The notes under the pieces are model-generated. The model saw only the letters and a list, made by a program, of their open reading frames with translations. It was not told where the DNA came from and made no database searches. Shown here piece by piece: positions 26,300-35,328 of a stretch of 64,000 bases of DNA (the stretch's first letter is position 1; each line of letters starts with the position of its first letter). A program made the translations under genes and the position numbers. Origin of the DNA: Planococcus donghaensis. Lineage in GTDB: Bacteria > Bacillota > Bacilli > Bacillales_A > Planococcaceae. The stretch is from assembly GCF_001687665.2 (NCBI RefSeq), contig NZ_CP016543.2, forward strand, positions 2,728,001 through 2,792,000. Direction: 5' to 3'.

Positions 26300-27211
26300 A
26301 TGCCTAAGTTCAATCGTTCCGTATTATTGTATAACGGCAATGCAGGACAGTCTACGGTAGACTCTGTTCTGAGACTGGCCGTTCCACACATTGCGCAAGC
26401 ATCACACTCGCTTGAAATTATTCAAACGGCTTCACCAGAAGAATTTGAAAATGCTTGTCAGACTGCTGCAACAGATGCAGACATTCTTTTTATCGCAGGC
26501 GGCGATGGCACTGTCCACTCCGCAGTGCGTGCATTAGCTGACATTTCTAATCCTGCGCCAATGGCCATATTGCCGAGTGGTACAGCCAACGACTTTGCCC
26601 GCACTTTGAATATACCGTTAGACTTAGATTTAGCAGCGACAGAACTGATCAACGGTGATATTAAAGAAATTGATACCGGAAAAATTAATGGGGGATCATT
26701 TCTGAATTTCGCAGGAATTGGGGTCATTACCGATGCCTCCTCCAATATTGATCCTACATTAAAAGAACGTTACGGAAAAATTAGTTACTTTATGAGTGCT
26801 CTGCAATCGATGCGACAAGCCACTCCCTTTTCAGTCGAGTTGAAAATTGATGGCATTAGTTATACAGAAGAAGGTGTACTCGTCTTAGTCATGAACGGAA
26901 AGTCGATTGGTACACACAATTTCCCAATGGCAACTATTGATCCCACAGATGGCTTGCTCGATTTATTTGTTATTCAAACTTCCTCTTTATCAGCGATTCG
27001 TGAATGGTTTTCACTTGCTCAACCAGAAGTTGTGACAGAAGAGTTGGAACATATTACGCATTACCAAGGTCAATCCATTTCCATTACCACCGAAGAAAAG
27101 TTGGACGTTGATACAGATGGCGAAATTTATTTGAAAACACCGCTCAATATCGAAGTTCAACCTGGAAGCTTAAAGATGTTAGTCCCCAAACAACTTGAAG
27201 ATATCATTTGA
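26300..27211 (+). CDS. Diacylglycerol kinase family lipid kinase (YegS/DgkB-like)
   Basis: The 303-residue protein has the DAGK catalytic domain with FIAGGDGTVHSAVRAL (GGDGT nucleotide loop) and ILPSGTANDFARTLNIP (SGTxNDFAR). It ends with LDVDTDGEIY, matching the family's conserved DGE. It phosphorylates diacylglycerol or another lipid using ATP. AGGAGG lies nine bases before the ATG. Monocistronic with a terminator behind. Several DagK paralogues exist per Bacillales genome, so equivalence to DgkB is uncertain. Confidence 0.9.
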   Translation: MPKFNRSVLLYNGNAGQSTVDSVLRLAVPHIAQASHSLEIIQTASPEEFENACQTAATDADILFIAGGDGTVHSAVRALADISNPAPMAILPSGTANDFARTLNIPLDLDLAATELINGDIKEIDTGKINGGSFLNFAGIGVITDASSNIDPTLKERYGKISYFMSALQSMRQATPFSVELKIDGISYTEEGVLVLVMNGKSIGTHNFPMATIDPTDGLLDLFVIQTSSLSAIREWFSLAQPEVVTEELEHITHYQGQSISITTEEKLDVDTDGEIYLKTPLNIEVQPGSLKMLVPKQLEDII

Positions 27212-27215
27212 ACAA

Positions 27216-27247
27216 AAAAGGGCGGCTCCTAAAGGAAGCCCCCTTTT
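27216..27247. terminator. Bidirectional intrinsic terminator
   Basis: AAAAGGG pairs with CCCTTTT, inner GGCT/AGCC and CC/GG with a four-base loop; A and T tracts flank it between convergent genes. Confidence 0.82.
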
Positions 27248-27272
27248 CAATTAATATATTTCGTCAATTCTT

Positions 27273-28439
27273 TTATTTTTGAAAAGCTGAGCGATGAATG
27301 GTTTCTTTAATTTCGACACCACGCTTCGCCATTTCAGCGATATATTCTTCCCCCGGAACAATCATTTCGGGAGGATAGGCACCACGCTTATTAATGATTC
27401 CATTCCCGATCATTTGCGCTACTACAGAAATGGTATAAGCTGTTGCACGTGCCATCGCTGTAACCCCTGTTTCTTGGTCTTTTACCGTTACCATATTGTA
27501 TTCATACGTAACTTCTTCTCCAGCCTTAACACCTGACACCGTCACTCGTAAAACGACAGCGTCTTGTTTGTCTCCTAGTTCTGTTATCGGCTCCAGTACA
27601 GCTTTTAAGACTGCCCGAAGATTGACTTCACGGTTATCAATCGTGACTGTTTTTGTTCGATCCGTTAGCCCCAACTCTACCAATAATTTAAATTTCTCCG
27701 CGTGCCCTTTATAGCGCAACGTTTTATATTCCAATGAATTAACATCGCTAAACGTCTCCGTTAAAGTGGATGTCCCTCCTGAAGTATGGAAAGCTTCTAA
27801 TTCGCCAAAACCTTCAAACTGCACATGTTCAACTTCAGATAAAGATTCAACTTCGAGTAACTTCCCATCACGAATAACGTGCGACTTATCGGTGTAATGA
27901 TCAAACACTCCTTCTAACGAAAAGACATGATTGTATTCTAATGGAGGTTCAGGATGAACTGGAATGCCCCCAACAAACAAGCGAATACCTGACACTTGGT
28001 CAAGTTTACTTGCACCATATCCAGTCAAAATGTTAATCATTCCGGGAGCAACACCTAAATCGGGGATGAGTGTCACACCTTTTTTCTGCGCTTCTTCGTG
28101 CATTTCAAGTACTGCATCTGTAGCGCCACCTATGTGGCCACCTAAATCGACCGAATGCACGCCACATGAAAGTGCAGTAGCCGCCACTTTTTCATTAAAT
28201 GTATAAAATAATGCATTAATAACAATATCTCCTTTAGAAATTGCCGCCACCAATTCCTCATCATTACTAGCGTCCAACTCTAATACTTCTAATTTGCTAT
28301 TGCCAAGTTTTTCTTTGAAAAGCAGCGCTTGATCTTTATTGCGATCGGCTAAATAAACCTTTTTCACAGCTTCATTAGAAACCAAATCTCTAGCCGCTTG
28401 TTTCCCCATTAAGCCTGCCCCTAATACGACAACTTTCAT
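27273..28439 (-). CDS. lysDH: L-lysine 6-dehydrogenase (saccharopine dehydrogenase-like fold)
   Basis: The 388-residue enzyme starts with the NAD Rossmann motif [17 protein letters not shown]. Blocks that I recognise from Geobacillus L-lysine 6-dehydrogenase are [64 protein letters not shown] and [15 protein letters not shown]. The reaction would be oxidative deamination of the lysine epsilon-amino group, giving 2-aminoadipate 6-semialdehyde, which cyclises to piperideine-6-carboxylate. The next-door upstream gene is an aldehyde dehydrogenase able to finish the route, 18 bases away. Saccharopine dehydrogenase proper is the alternative, but the overall match favours LysDH. Confidence 0.85.
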   Translation of the reverse strand: MKVVVLGAGLMGKQAARDLVSNEAVKKVYLADRNKDQALLFKEKLGNSKLEVLELDASNDEELVAAISKGDIVINALFYTFNEKVAATALSCGVHSVDLGGHIGGATDAVLEMHEEAQKKGVTLIPDLGVAPGMINILTGYGASKLDQVSGIRLFVGGIPVHPEPPLEYNHVFSLEGVFDHYTDKSHVIRDGKLLEVESLSEVEHVQFEGFGELEAFHTSGGTSTLTETFSDVNSLEYKTLRYKGHAEKFKLLVELGLTDRTKTVTIDNREVNLRAVLKAVLEPITELGDKQDAVVLRVTVSGVKAGEEVTYEYNMVTVKDQETGVTAMARATAYTISVVAQMIGNGIINKRGAYPPEMIVPGEEYIAEMAKRGVEIKETIHRSAFQK

Positions 28440-28457
28440 CTCCCCATCCCCTTTCTT

Positions 28458-29939
28458 TTATGCTTCGTTATCAATTTGCGCGCGCTGCAATTTTCCACTG
28501 TAATCAACATAAACACTCTTCCATTCAGTAAATACATCTAATGCCGCCACTCCTGAATCACGGTGACCGTTACCGGTACCTTTTGTGCCACCAAACGGCA
28601 AATGAATTTCTGCACCTGTTGTACCGGCATTAATATAGACAATCCCTGTGTCTAAATCGCGTTGCGCTTTAAATGCCCGGTTTACATCTGCTGTATAAAT
28701 TGAACTGGATAATCCGTAAATCACGCCATTATTCACCTCAATCGCCTCATCTAAACTTGCTACTTCAATAATGGAAACGACTGGACCAAAAATCTCTTCC
28801 TGCGCTATGCGCATATCTGGTGTTACATCTGTGAACAGTGTCGGAGCGTAATAGTTTCCTTTATCGTATATACCACCTGTCAATATTTCTCCACCTACCA
28901 GCAGCGTCGCTCCTTCTTGCTGACCGATTTCAATATAAGAATGAATTTTTTCAATCGCTTTTCGATTGATGACTGGACCAATTTTAATGTTTTCATCGGT
29001 GCCATCTCCAATTGTCAGTAATTCCATTTTTGATAATAATCGTTTTTGAAGCTCTTCTTTAACGTCTTTATGCACAATGACTCGGCTGCAAGCTGTACAG
29101 CGTTGACCTGCTGTCCCAAATGCACTCCAAAGAATTCCTTCTACAGCTAAATCCAAATCAGCATCTTCCATAACGATCACGGCATTTTTGCCGCCCATTT
29201 CAAGTGACACTTTTTTCAAATTACGACCGCCTGCTTCTGCTACTTTGCGACCGGTTTCTGTCGATCCAGTAAACGAAATCACTCGCACGTCTTTGTGTTC
29301 TAGAAGTGCAGTTCCAACTTCTGAACCGGCTCCAAACACAATATTAGCTACACCTTCAGGGAGGCCTACTTCTTCAAAGATTTTCGCCATTTCATAGGCC
29401 ATCATGGGTGTTTCCGTTGCAGGCTTCCAAATAAATGTATTCCCCCCCACAATGGCAGGGAATGATTTCCAGGTCGCAATTGCTACCGGGAAATTCCATG
29501 GGGTGATTAATCCCACTACCCCAATAGGGGAGCGAATACTCATAGCAAACTTGTCTCCCAATTCTGATGGAGTCGTTTCCCCAAACATCCGTCTTCCTTC
29601 ACCAGCCATATAATAAGCCATGTCGATTCCTTCTTGAACTTCTCCACGACCTTCTTCGATAACTTTGCCCATTTCTTTCGTTAGCACTTGAGCCAATTGT
29701 TCTTTACGCTCTTTCATTAAGCGACCTATTTCATATAAATAATCTGCCCGTTTAGGCGCCGGTACTTTGGCCCATTTTTTCTGTGCGATTACTGCAGCTT
29801 TCACAGCCGAATCAACATCTTGCGCTGTAGACATTCGGACCTGTGCTAACTCTTCTCCATTAGCAGGATTCAAAACAGGTCTAAATTCCGCCTGTTCTGT
29901 TTGTTGCCATTTGCCATTCACAAAATTTGTTAATTTCAT
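28458..29939 (-). CDS. NAD(P)-dependent aldehyde dehydrogenase, probably for aminoadipate semialdehyde
   Basis: A 493-residue ALDH. Motifs: LITPWNFPVAIATWK (cofactor and oxyanion Asn), SFTGSTETGRKVAE, SLEMGGKNAVIV (Glu base) and GTAGQRCTACSRV with the nucleophilic Cys, then EEIFGPVVSI. In this pair with lysine 6-dehydrogenase it most likely oxidises 2-aminoadipate 6-semialdehyde to 2-aminoadipate, an inference from position; ALDH specificity cannot be read directly. The ATG eight bases after GGGG is used; ATGs two and six codons upstream overlap that site. It is the first gene of the two-gene unit and is divergent from the MerR-type regulator. Confidence 0.87.
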   Translation of the reverse strand: MKLTNFVNGKWQQTEQAEFRPVLNPANGEELAQVRMSTAQDVDSAVKAAVIAQKKWAKVPAPKRADYLYEIGRLMKERKEQLAQVLTKEMGKVIEEGRGEVQEGIDMAYYMAGEGRRMFGETTPSELGDKFAMSIRSPIGVVGLITPWNFPVAIATWKSFPAIVGGNTFIWKPATETPMMAYEMAKIFEEVGLPEGVANIVFGAGSEVGTALLEHKDVRVISFTGSTETGRKVAEAGGRNLKKVSLEMGGKNAVIVMEDADLDLAVEGILWSAFGTAGQRCTACSRVIVHKDVKEELQKRLLSKMELLTIGDGTDENIKIGPVINRKAIEKIHSYIEIGQQEGATLLVGGEILTGGIYDKGNYYAPTLFTDVTPDMRIAQEEIFGPVVSIIEVASLDEAIEVNNGVIYGLSSSIYTADVNRAFKAQRDLDTGIVYINAGTTGAEIHLPFGGTKGTGNGHRDSGVAALDVFTEWKSVYVDYSGKLQRAQIDNEA

Positions 29940-30148
29940 CGTCATTGCCCCTTTCATTTACCAGCTTTTGATAGCGCTTTCAACTTCATTATTTCATAGT
30001 TTTCTAGAAAATAGTAGGAGATATCTGAAATTTCTGTTTTTTACTAGTGTGACACTTTGTTTTTATAGAAAAATAACTTTTTTAAACTGATTTACAAATT
30101 TAAAATAAGACAAAAACAATACATTTTGACATCTTTTTTATTAAACTA

Positions 30149-30179
30149 TTGACACTAACGGTGCGTTATAGTGTATTTT
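30149..30179 (+). promoter_or_regulatory. MerR-type promoter/operator with 19-bp spacer
   Basis: TTGACA, a 19-base spacer, then TATTTT. The over-long spacer is the hallmark of MerR-family targets. The spacer holds an imperfect dyad, CACTAACG then GTG then CGTTATAGTG, as expected for the regulator's own site. Confidence 0.72.
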
Positions 30180-30198
30180 AAAGAGAGAGGTGATTAGA

Positions 30199-31059
30199 TT
30201 GTACAAAGTACAAGAAGTAGCAAAAATAGCGGGCGTCAGTGTTCGGACTCTCCACCACTATGACAGCATTGGTTTATTAAAACCTTCAAATATTGGAACT
30301 AACCGATATCGTTATTACAACGGAGAAGACTTGAAATTGCTTCAACAAATTTTATTCCTGAAAGAATTGAATTTCTCATTAAAGAAAATTCAAGAACTAG
30401 TAGCGGATGGCTTTAATCGTGAATATGCATTATCGCAGCATATTGACTTATTGGAACAAAAAAAGCAGCGCATTGAGAAGTTGATCCAAAATGCTGAGCG
30501 CACTCAGCAAGAGTTACAAGGCTTGGAAAGTTTGACTGACCAAGAACGTTTTTCAGCTTTCGCCAGTAGTAAAGCTGAAGATTTGATGGAGAAGTATCAA
30601 AAACCTGCCGCAAATTCTATTACAGAATCGTTTGAAACTCATGAAGAACATTCCTTTGCAGATGTTGAAACTCATGAAGAATCAGCCGTCGCAGTTGCTG
30701 TTGCCCCCGTTGAAACAGCTGTACCTGAAGAGGCGGTATCCGCAACAAGCGAACCAGTGATTGAAAAAGAAGAGGAAGATTTAGAAGAAATCAATCGTGA
30801 AGGAAACCGCATTTACAATACGGTCGCCAGCTTGATGCATTTGCCTCCGCAGACTGAAGCAGTTCAAAAAGAAATGAAAGCTTATTATACATTGTTAAAT
30901 CGTTTTTACGAATGTTCACCAAAAATGTTTCGCGGTCTAGGTGATTTGTATGCATCAGACAGCCGCTTTGCAAGCAATATCGATCAGCATGGTCACGGTT
31001 TAGCTAAATACTTGAAAGACGCCATGTACGTCTATGCAGAAGGTTTACAGGATGCTTGA
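30199..31059 (+). CDS. MerR-family regulator with TipAS effector domain
   Basis: About 286 residues. Residues 1-70 are a MerR winged helix (VQEVAKIAGVSVRTLHHYD and IGLLKPSNIGTNRYRYY), followed by a coiled-coil dimerisation helix (about 75-120), a long acidic low-complexity linker rich in Glu, Val and Ala (about 145-195), and a TipAS-like domain (about 200-286, with YTLLNRFYECSPKMFRGLGDLY). TipAS domains bind antibiotics or peptides. The start is the TTG that has GAGAGG eight bases upstream; a GTG three codons earlier overlaps this site. Its stop overlaps the start of a 42-residue zinc-ribbon gene. It probably activates its own promoter. Confidence 0.88.
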   Translation: MYKVQEVAKIAGVSVRTLHHYDSIGLLKPSNIGTNRYRYYNGEDLKLLQQILFLKELNFSLKKIQELVADGFNREYALSQHIDLLEQKKQRIEKLIQNAERTQQELQGLESLTDQERFSAFASSKAEDLMEKYQKPAANSITESFETHEEHSFADVETHEESAVAVAVAPVETAVPEEAVSATSEPVIEKEEEDLEEINREGNRIYNTVASLMHLPPQTEAVQKEMKAYYTLLNRFYECSPKMFRGLGDLYASDSRFASNIDQHGHGLAKYLKDAMYVYAEGLQDA

Positions 31060-31180
31060 ACTGATTGGACCGTGCAGTAATTGTGGTAAAGACGTTTATT
31101 GCCGTGATGGTTTTTTAGAGGGAGTTTATATGGACGGTGAACTAGTCTGTTTTGAGTGCCAGGAAGAGATTGAAAAATAA
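31052..31180 (+). CDS. 42-residue zinc-ribbon protein co-encoded with the TipAS regulator
   Basis: The ATG lies inside the last codons of the regulator gene, overlapping its stop by eight bases, so it is translationally coupled. The product has two CxxC pairs, PCSNCGK and VCFECQ, spaced by about 22 residues, plus one further Cys; this fits a small treble-clef or zinc ribbon. A strong terminator follows directly. Function is unknown; it may be a partner or modulator of the regulator. No named family is recognised. Confidence 0.72.
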   Translation: MLELIGPCSNCGKDVYCRDGFLEGVYMDGELVCFECQEEIEK

Positions 31181-31184
31181 GTAA

Positions 31185-31222
31185 AAAAAGGTGTTGGAAG
31201 AAATCTCTTCCAACACCTTTTT
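31185..31222. terminator. Bidirectional intrinsic terminator
   Basis: AAAAAGGTGTTGGAAGA pairs with its full complement around a tiny loop. It ends the regulator operon and the convergent trhO gene. Confidence 0.93.
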
Positions 31223-31226
31223 CATC

Positions 31227-32189
31227 TTATACTTCCGTTGTTTCTTTTAGTGCATCGAGACGCGACTGTACTTGCTCTCCCGTTAAACCGTGTTCAAATG
31301 CATAACGGTTACGTGGATGTTCACGACACTCGTCCGAACATGAACGCATGTATTTATGCTCATTTTCTTCAGATGTTAAGATTTTCGCATTACAGTCAGG
31401 GTTTGCGCAGTTTACATAACGTTCACAAGGTTCGCCTGTAAAATGATCTTTTCCAACAACGACGTGCTCTACTTGGTTTACTGGTACGGCAATACGCTCA
31501 TCAAAAACGTATAATTGGCCATCCCATAGTTCGCCTTTCACTTCAGGATCTTTCCCGTAAGTCACGATCCCTCCGTGAAGTTGTGAAACATCTTCAAATC
31601 CTTCTTTTTTCAACCAACCTGAGAATTTTTCACAGCGGATTCCGCCTGTGCAATACGTCAAAATCTTCTTACCTTCAAATTGTTCTTTGTTTTCACGAAT
31701 CCATTCTGGAAGATCGCGGAAGTTTTCAATATCAGGACGAACTGCATTACGGAAATGGCCAAGATCATATTCGTAATCGTTTCGCGCATCCAATACGATT
31801 GTATCTTGCTCTTGCATTTGTTTATAAAATTCTTTTGGTTCTAAATAAGTACCTGTTAGTTCGTTTGGATTGATATCGTCTTCAAGTCCAAGGTGAACAA
31901 TTTCCTTTTTCGCACGAACGTGCATTTTTTTAAACGCATGTCCTTCAGCAGCATCTATTTTAAAAGCGATGTCTGAGAACCGCGAATCGTTTTTCAGCAT
32001 TTCCATATAAGCTTCTGTTTGTTCGATTGTGCCTGAACATGTACCGTTGATGCCTTCTTCTGAAACAAGGATTCGGCCTTTCAACTCTAACTTTTTGCAT
32101 GCTGCTAAATGTTCAACTGCAAAAGCTTCTGGATCTTCAATCGGTGTATATAGATAGTAAAGTAAAACATTGTGTGTATGATTTTGCAT
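31227..32189 (-). CDS. trhO: tRNA uridine-34 hydroxylase TrhO (YceA/YbfQ family)
   Basis: A 320-residue rhodanese-like protein. The N-terminal domain has [15 protein letters not shown]. The rhodanese domain includes [15 protein letters not shown] and the active-site loop [17 protein letters not shown] with the nucleophilic Cys. The C-terminal part holds four cysteines (CANPDCN and RSCSDEC), probably binding zinc. TrhO makes 5-hydroxyuridine at the wobble position of certain tRNAs, using O2. AGGAGG precedes the ATG. Single gene. Confidence 0.93.
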   Translation of the reverse strand: MQNHTHNVLLYYLYTPIEDPEAFAVEHLAACKKLELKGRILVSEEGINGTCSGTIEQTEAYMEMLKNDSRFSDIAFKIDAAEGHAFKKMHVRAKKEIVHLGLEDDINPNELTGTYLEPKEFYKQMQEQDTIVLDARNDYEYDLGHFRNAVRPDIENFRDLPEWIRENKEQFEGKKILTYCTGGIRCEKFSGWLKKEGFEDVSQLHGGIVTYGKDPEVKGELWDGQLYVFDERIAVPVNQVEHVVVGKDHFTGEPCERYVNCANPDCNAKILTSEENEHKYMRSCSDECREHPRNRYAFEHGLTGEQVQSRLDALKETTEV

Positions 32190-32326
32190 GAATCATACCT
32201 CCTATTTTCTCTATTTGGTTCTGTTACAAAAAAGCAGTAAAAACCTCAATCATTTTATAACAAATAGCTGCAAACTTCAACTCCTGCAAGATATGCATGC
32301 TATACAGGAATGCTCTTCAGCATATA

Positions 32327-32355
32327 AAAGAACAGCTAGACAACTGCTGCTCTTT
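32327..32355 (-). terminator. Probable terminator of the 2-hydroxyacid dehydrogenase gene
   Basis: AAAGAACAGC pairs with GCTGCTCTTT with one mismatch; a T-rich stretch follows on the reverse strand. Confidence 0.6.
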
Positions 32356-32364
32356 GGTCTCTAT

Positions 32365-33315
32365 TTAACAAACTCTGTTTTTCACTGATTTGTTTTCAAA
32401 ACATGCTTTAATAGCTTCTGCATTTAACGCCATCATTTCAAGACGCGTTTGGACAGTAGCACTGCCGATATGCGGCAATACCGTAACATTGGGTAATGTC
32501 AGTAGTGGATGGTCTGTTGGCACCGGTTCTTGTTCAAACACATCCAAACCTGCACCCCAAATTTGTTTTTCTTTTAACGCTTCATATAAAGCCATTTCAT
32601 CAACGATACCACCTCTAGCTACGTTGATTAAACAAGCACTCTCTTTCATCATTGCCAATTCTTTTGCACCAATCATGCCTTTTGTTTCTGGCGTTAACGG
32701 CGTTAAAATCACAACGTAATCGGAGATTTTCAACAGTTCCTCAAATTCGGCATAACGAACGTCTTCTAAATTTCTCCGTGTCCGATTATGATATAAAATG
32801 TCCATCCCGAATCCTTTGGCACGCTGAGCCACAGCTTCACCAATGCGGCCCATCCCAATAATCCCGAGGGTAGCACCGCCTACATTTTGTCCAGTCATTC
32901 CCATCGGCGTCCATGACCGCCATTCTCCTGAGCGAACTGTTTTTTCTGCCTCTATTACTCTTCGAGCAGTGGCCAACAATAACGCAAAGGTCAAATCTGC
33001 TGTTGATTCGGTTAACACATCTGGTGTATTTGTCACCGTGACACCATGTTTATGTGCAGCTTCTAAGTCGATATTATTGTAGCCAACAGCTAAATTACTA
33101 ACAATTTTCAAGTTGGGAGCAGCTTCAAAAACCTCGCTATCCACTCGATCAGACAACATCGTCCATAGCGCATGCGCCTCTTTTGCTTCTTCAAGCAATT
33201 TCTCACGCGGAGCAGGTGTATTTTCTTCCGGCCACATTCGAACTTCATATTGTTCTTTTAATTCGGCTACTGCTTGGTCTGGCAACTTTTGCGTAATGAA
33301 TACAATTGGCTTCAT
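32365..33315 (-). CDS. D-2-hydroxyacid dehydrogenase (glyoxylate/hydroxypyruvate reductase or D-glycerate dehydrogenase type)
   Basis: A 316-residue NAD(P)-dependent enzyme. The cofactor loop is LGIIGMGRIGEAVAQRA, followed by HNRTRR with a basic residue at the position that favours NADPH. Catalytic residues are visible as NVARGGIVDE (Arg), DVFEQEPVPTDHPLL (Glu) and LPHIGSAT (His). Members reduce glyoxylate or hydroxypyruvate, or oxidise D-glycerate. The ATG six bases after GGAGG is the start; upstream ATGs overlap the site. Monocistronic. Confidence 0.88.
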   Translation of the reverse strand: MKPIVFITQKLPDQAVAELKEQYEVRMWPEENTPAPREKLLEEAKEAHALWTMLSDRVDSEVFEAAPNLKIVSNLAVGYNNIDLEAAHKHGVTVTNTPDVLTESTADLTFALLLATARRVIEAEKTVRSGEWRSWTPMGMTGQNVGGATLGIIGMGRIGEAVAQRAKGFGMDILYHNRTRRNLEDVRYAEFEELLKISDYVVILTPLTPETKGMIGAKELAMMKESACLINVARGGIVDEMALYEALKEKQIWGAGLDVFEQEPVPTDHPLLTLPNVTVLPHIGSATVQTRLEMMALNAEAIKACFENKSVKNRVC

Positions 33316-33356
33316 AACCATCCTCCGTCCCTTATTGTTACACAATTATAACAATT

Positions 33357-33388
33357 AAAAAAACTCCCGGCAATTGCCAGCAGTTTTC
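33357..33388 (-). terminator. Intrinsic terminator of the dedA gene
   Basis: AAAACTGC-TGGCAATTGCC-GGGAGTTTT type hairpin on the reverse strand, followed by T residues. Confidence 0.75.
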
Positions 33389-33397
33389 TAGTTTTGT

Positions 33398-34000
33398 TTA
33401 GTCTTTTTTTCTAATATAATACCAAACAGCTGCTATGACACCTAATGCAATCAAGACATAAACTACATTCGAATAAAGCGATAATAGGCGCATTATTTGT
33501 TGACGATTTTCTCCAACCGCTTCGCCTACAAACACCAAGATCGTGTTCCACAGCAAAGTGCCAAGTGTACTAAAAACAAGAAACAGCCATACTTTCATAT
33601 TCGACATTCCCGCAGGAAGTGAAATCAAACTACGGACTAACGGAACTAATCGTCCGAAAAACACGGTCCAAACGCCAAAACGGTCAAACCAGCTATCAAC
33701 CCTATATATATCTTCTTTTTTCACGCGTAGCCAATTGCCATACTTGTCGACGATTTTTTCAAGACGCTCTACATCTAAGAGCAATCCGACACCATATAAC
33801 ATTATCGCGCCACTAACAGAACCCGCAGTTGAAGCCGCTATTACTCCAGGTATGGTCATGGTCGTAGTCGTTGTCATAAATCCGCCGACCGTCAAAACAA
33901 CTTCTGATGGAATCGGCGGAAAAATGTTTTCTAACAAAATAAGAAGAAAGATGCCAAAATAGCCGTAATCGGACATAACCGATGTAATCCAGTCTTCCAT
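33398..34000 (-). CDS. DedA family membrane protein
   Basis: A 200-residue protein with four to five membrane helices. Family motifs are ENIFPPIPSEVVLTVGGFM near residue 25 and FFGRLVPLVRSLISLPAGM near residue 108. DedA proteins are lipid scramblases/flippases; members act on undecaprenyl phosphate or phosphatidylethanolamine. The start is the ATG seven bases after AAGGAG; the 30-codon upstream extension overlaps the neighbouring gene and lacks a ribosome site. It lies 14 bases behind a membrane metallophosphoesterase and is probably co-transcribed with it. Confidence 0.9.
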   Translation of the reverse strand: MEDWITSVMSDYGYFGIFLLILLENIFPPIPSEVVLTVGGFMTTTTTMTIPGVIAASTAGSVSGAIMLYGVGLLLDVERLEKIVDKYGNWLRVKKEDIYRVDSWFDRFGVWTVFFGRLVPLVRSLISLPAGMSNMKVWLFLVFSTLGTLLWNTILVFVGEAVGENRQQIMRLLSLYSNVVYVLIALGVIAAVWYYIRKKD

Positions 34001-34014
34001 CAAAACACTCCTTT

Positions 34015-35103
34015 TTAAGAAGTTGATCGAAATTTCATTGTTACCGACCAGAGCTCTGAACGACTCCCAATACGTAACGGTGGCCCCCAAAAGCCAAATC
34101 CAGAAGAAACAAGAAAATGCGTGCCTCTTATTAAACGATACCCATAATCGAGTTCAAAAATTCGCTTTGTTAACAAATGATTTGGCCACATCTGGCCTTT
34201 ATGTGTATGACCGGATAGATGAAGGTCCGCTCCCAATTCGCTTGGCGTCTTTAAATCTCCAGGAGTATGGTCCATCACAATCCATGGCAATTTATTTTCT
34301 TCTGGTTTTAACTCCGCTAACGATAGTCGTTTACTATTTGTACGGTCTTCACGCCCTGTTAAATAAAAACGATCTGCAACCAATATTGTTTCGTCTTTTA
34401 ATACTTTCACACCCGAATTTTTCATTAATTTCACCAATAACGGAATTTTTTTGCCATAATACTCATGGTTTCCTAAAACACCATACATACCAAGAGACGG
34501 TTTTAGTTGTTCCATCACTTCAGACATGCCATAACGCGCATACCATACCGGGTCATCATCCACCAAATCACCTGCTAACAGGACAATATCTGGATTGAGC
34601 GCATTAGTCTTATCAACAAAACGCTGTAAGTGCCGTTTTCCTGATAAAAATCCTAAGTGAAAATCCGAACCAACCACTAGATGAAGTGGTTCAGTATTTT
34701 CTCCTTCTACTGTGAGTTCTAACTCACGGACAACTGGACTGTATGCAAAATAAGTACCTATAACGAATAATACTAGTAAAATGAGAGCTGTTCCCAAACC
34801 TATAAAAAACACATCATTTTTTACTTCTATAAGCAATACAAGGACATTCGCCAAAGGAATCAACAAAATGGCATACTGTAAAAATGCAAACCAATAAGAA
34901 CCGAGCACCGTAAATCCGAGCCATTGATGTCCGATTCTGCCGATAACATAGCTATATGCAATCACAAACCATAAAGATGCAAATAACCAAGGATTCATAT
35001 TTCCTATAAAACTTGCGAACCAAATGTATGTAGCCCAACCCAAATAAGCACTAATTGCTGTATAGATAAATAAAGCACCGCTAATGCTAGCAATTATTTT
35101 CAT
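34015..35103 (-). CDS. Membrane-anchored metallophosphoesterase (YkuE/YkoQ-like)
   Basis: The 362-residue protein begins with four hydrophobic helices (about 1-125), followed by a calcineurin-like catalytic domain. Metal-site motifs are GSDFHLG (DxH), LLAGDLVDD (GD), LGNHEYYG (GNH), VMDHTP and LSGHTHKGQ (GHxH). The relatives YkuE and YkoQ are membrane-associated metallophosphoesterases; the substrate is unknown, possibly a lipid phosphate. Coupling to DedA, a lipid transport protein, supports a lipid-related role, by inference. GAGG precedes the ATG. Confidence 0.87.
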   Translation of the reverse strand: MKIIASISGALFIYTAISAYLGWATYIWFASFIGNMNPWLFASLWFVIAYSYVIGRIGHQWLGFTVLGSYWFAFLQYAILLIPLANVLVLLIEVKNDVFFIGLGTALILLVLFVIGTYFAYSPVVRELELTVEGENTEPLHLVVGSDFHLGFLSGKRHLQRFVDKTNALNPDIVLLAGDLVDDDPVWYARYGMSEVMEQLKPSLGMYGVLGNHEYYGKKIPLLVKLMKNSGVKVLKDETILVADRFYLTGREDRTNSKRLSLAELKPEENKLPWIVMDHTPGDLKTPSELGADLHLSGHTHKGQMWPNHLLTKRIFELDYGYRLIRGTHFLVSSGFGFWGPPLRIGSRSELWSVTMKFRSTS

Positions 35104-35285
35104 AAAAACGCCTCTTTCTCTTTTCTAAAATGAATCTATAAACGAAAGATGCATTTTTAATGTGGTAAAAATTAGTATAGCATTCCCTCTCGTTTCCCTC
35201 GCAACTTTCTACTCGCAATTTCCCATAAACTATACAAAGTGATTTATTAACTATTTCTCAGCACATTCTTTTACTAATAAAGATC
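35104..35285. other. AT-rich intergenic region
   Basis: Between the metallophosphoesterase start and the acyl-CoA synthetase terminator. It holds the upstream region of the former; I see no conserved RNA or small gene. Confidence 0.5.
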
Positions 35286-35325
35286 AAAAAAATGCCGAAC
35301 AGTATCTAGACTGTTCAGCATTTTT
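35286..35325 (-). terminator. Intrinsic terminator of the symporter/acyl-CoA synthetase operon
   Basis: AAAAAATGC pairs with GCATTTTT, and the inner GAACAGT/ACTGTTC helix extends it; T run on the reverse strand. Confidence 0.88.
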
Positions 35326-35328
35326 AAA

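Noticed and set aside
32334..32345. Further copy of the structured repeat (AGCTAGACAACT match)
   Set aside because: Only 12 bases match and the neighbouring sequence is unrelated; it lies within a simple terminator hairpin.
33543..33962. Forward reading frame of about 139 residues opposite dedA
   Set aside because: Antisense to a clear DedA gene, no ribosome site, no family features.
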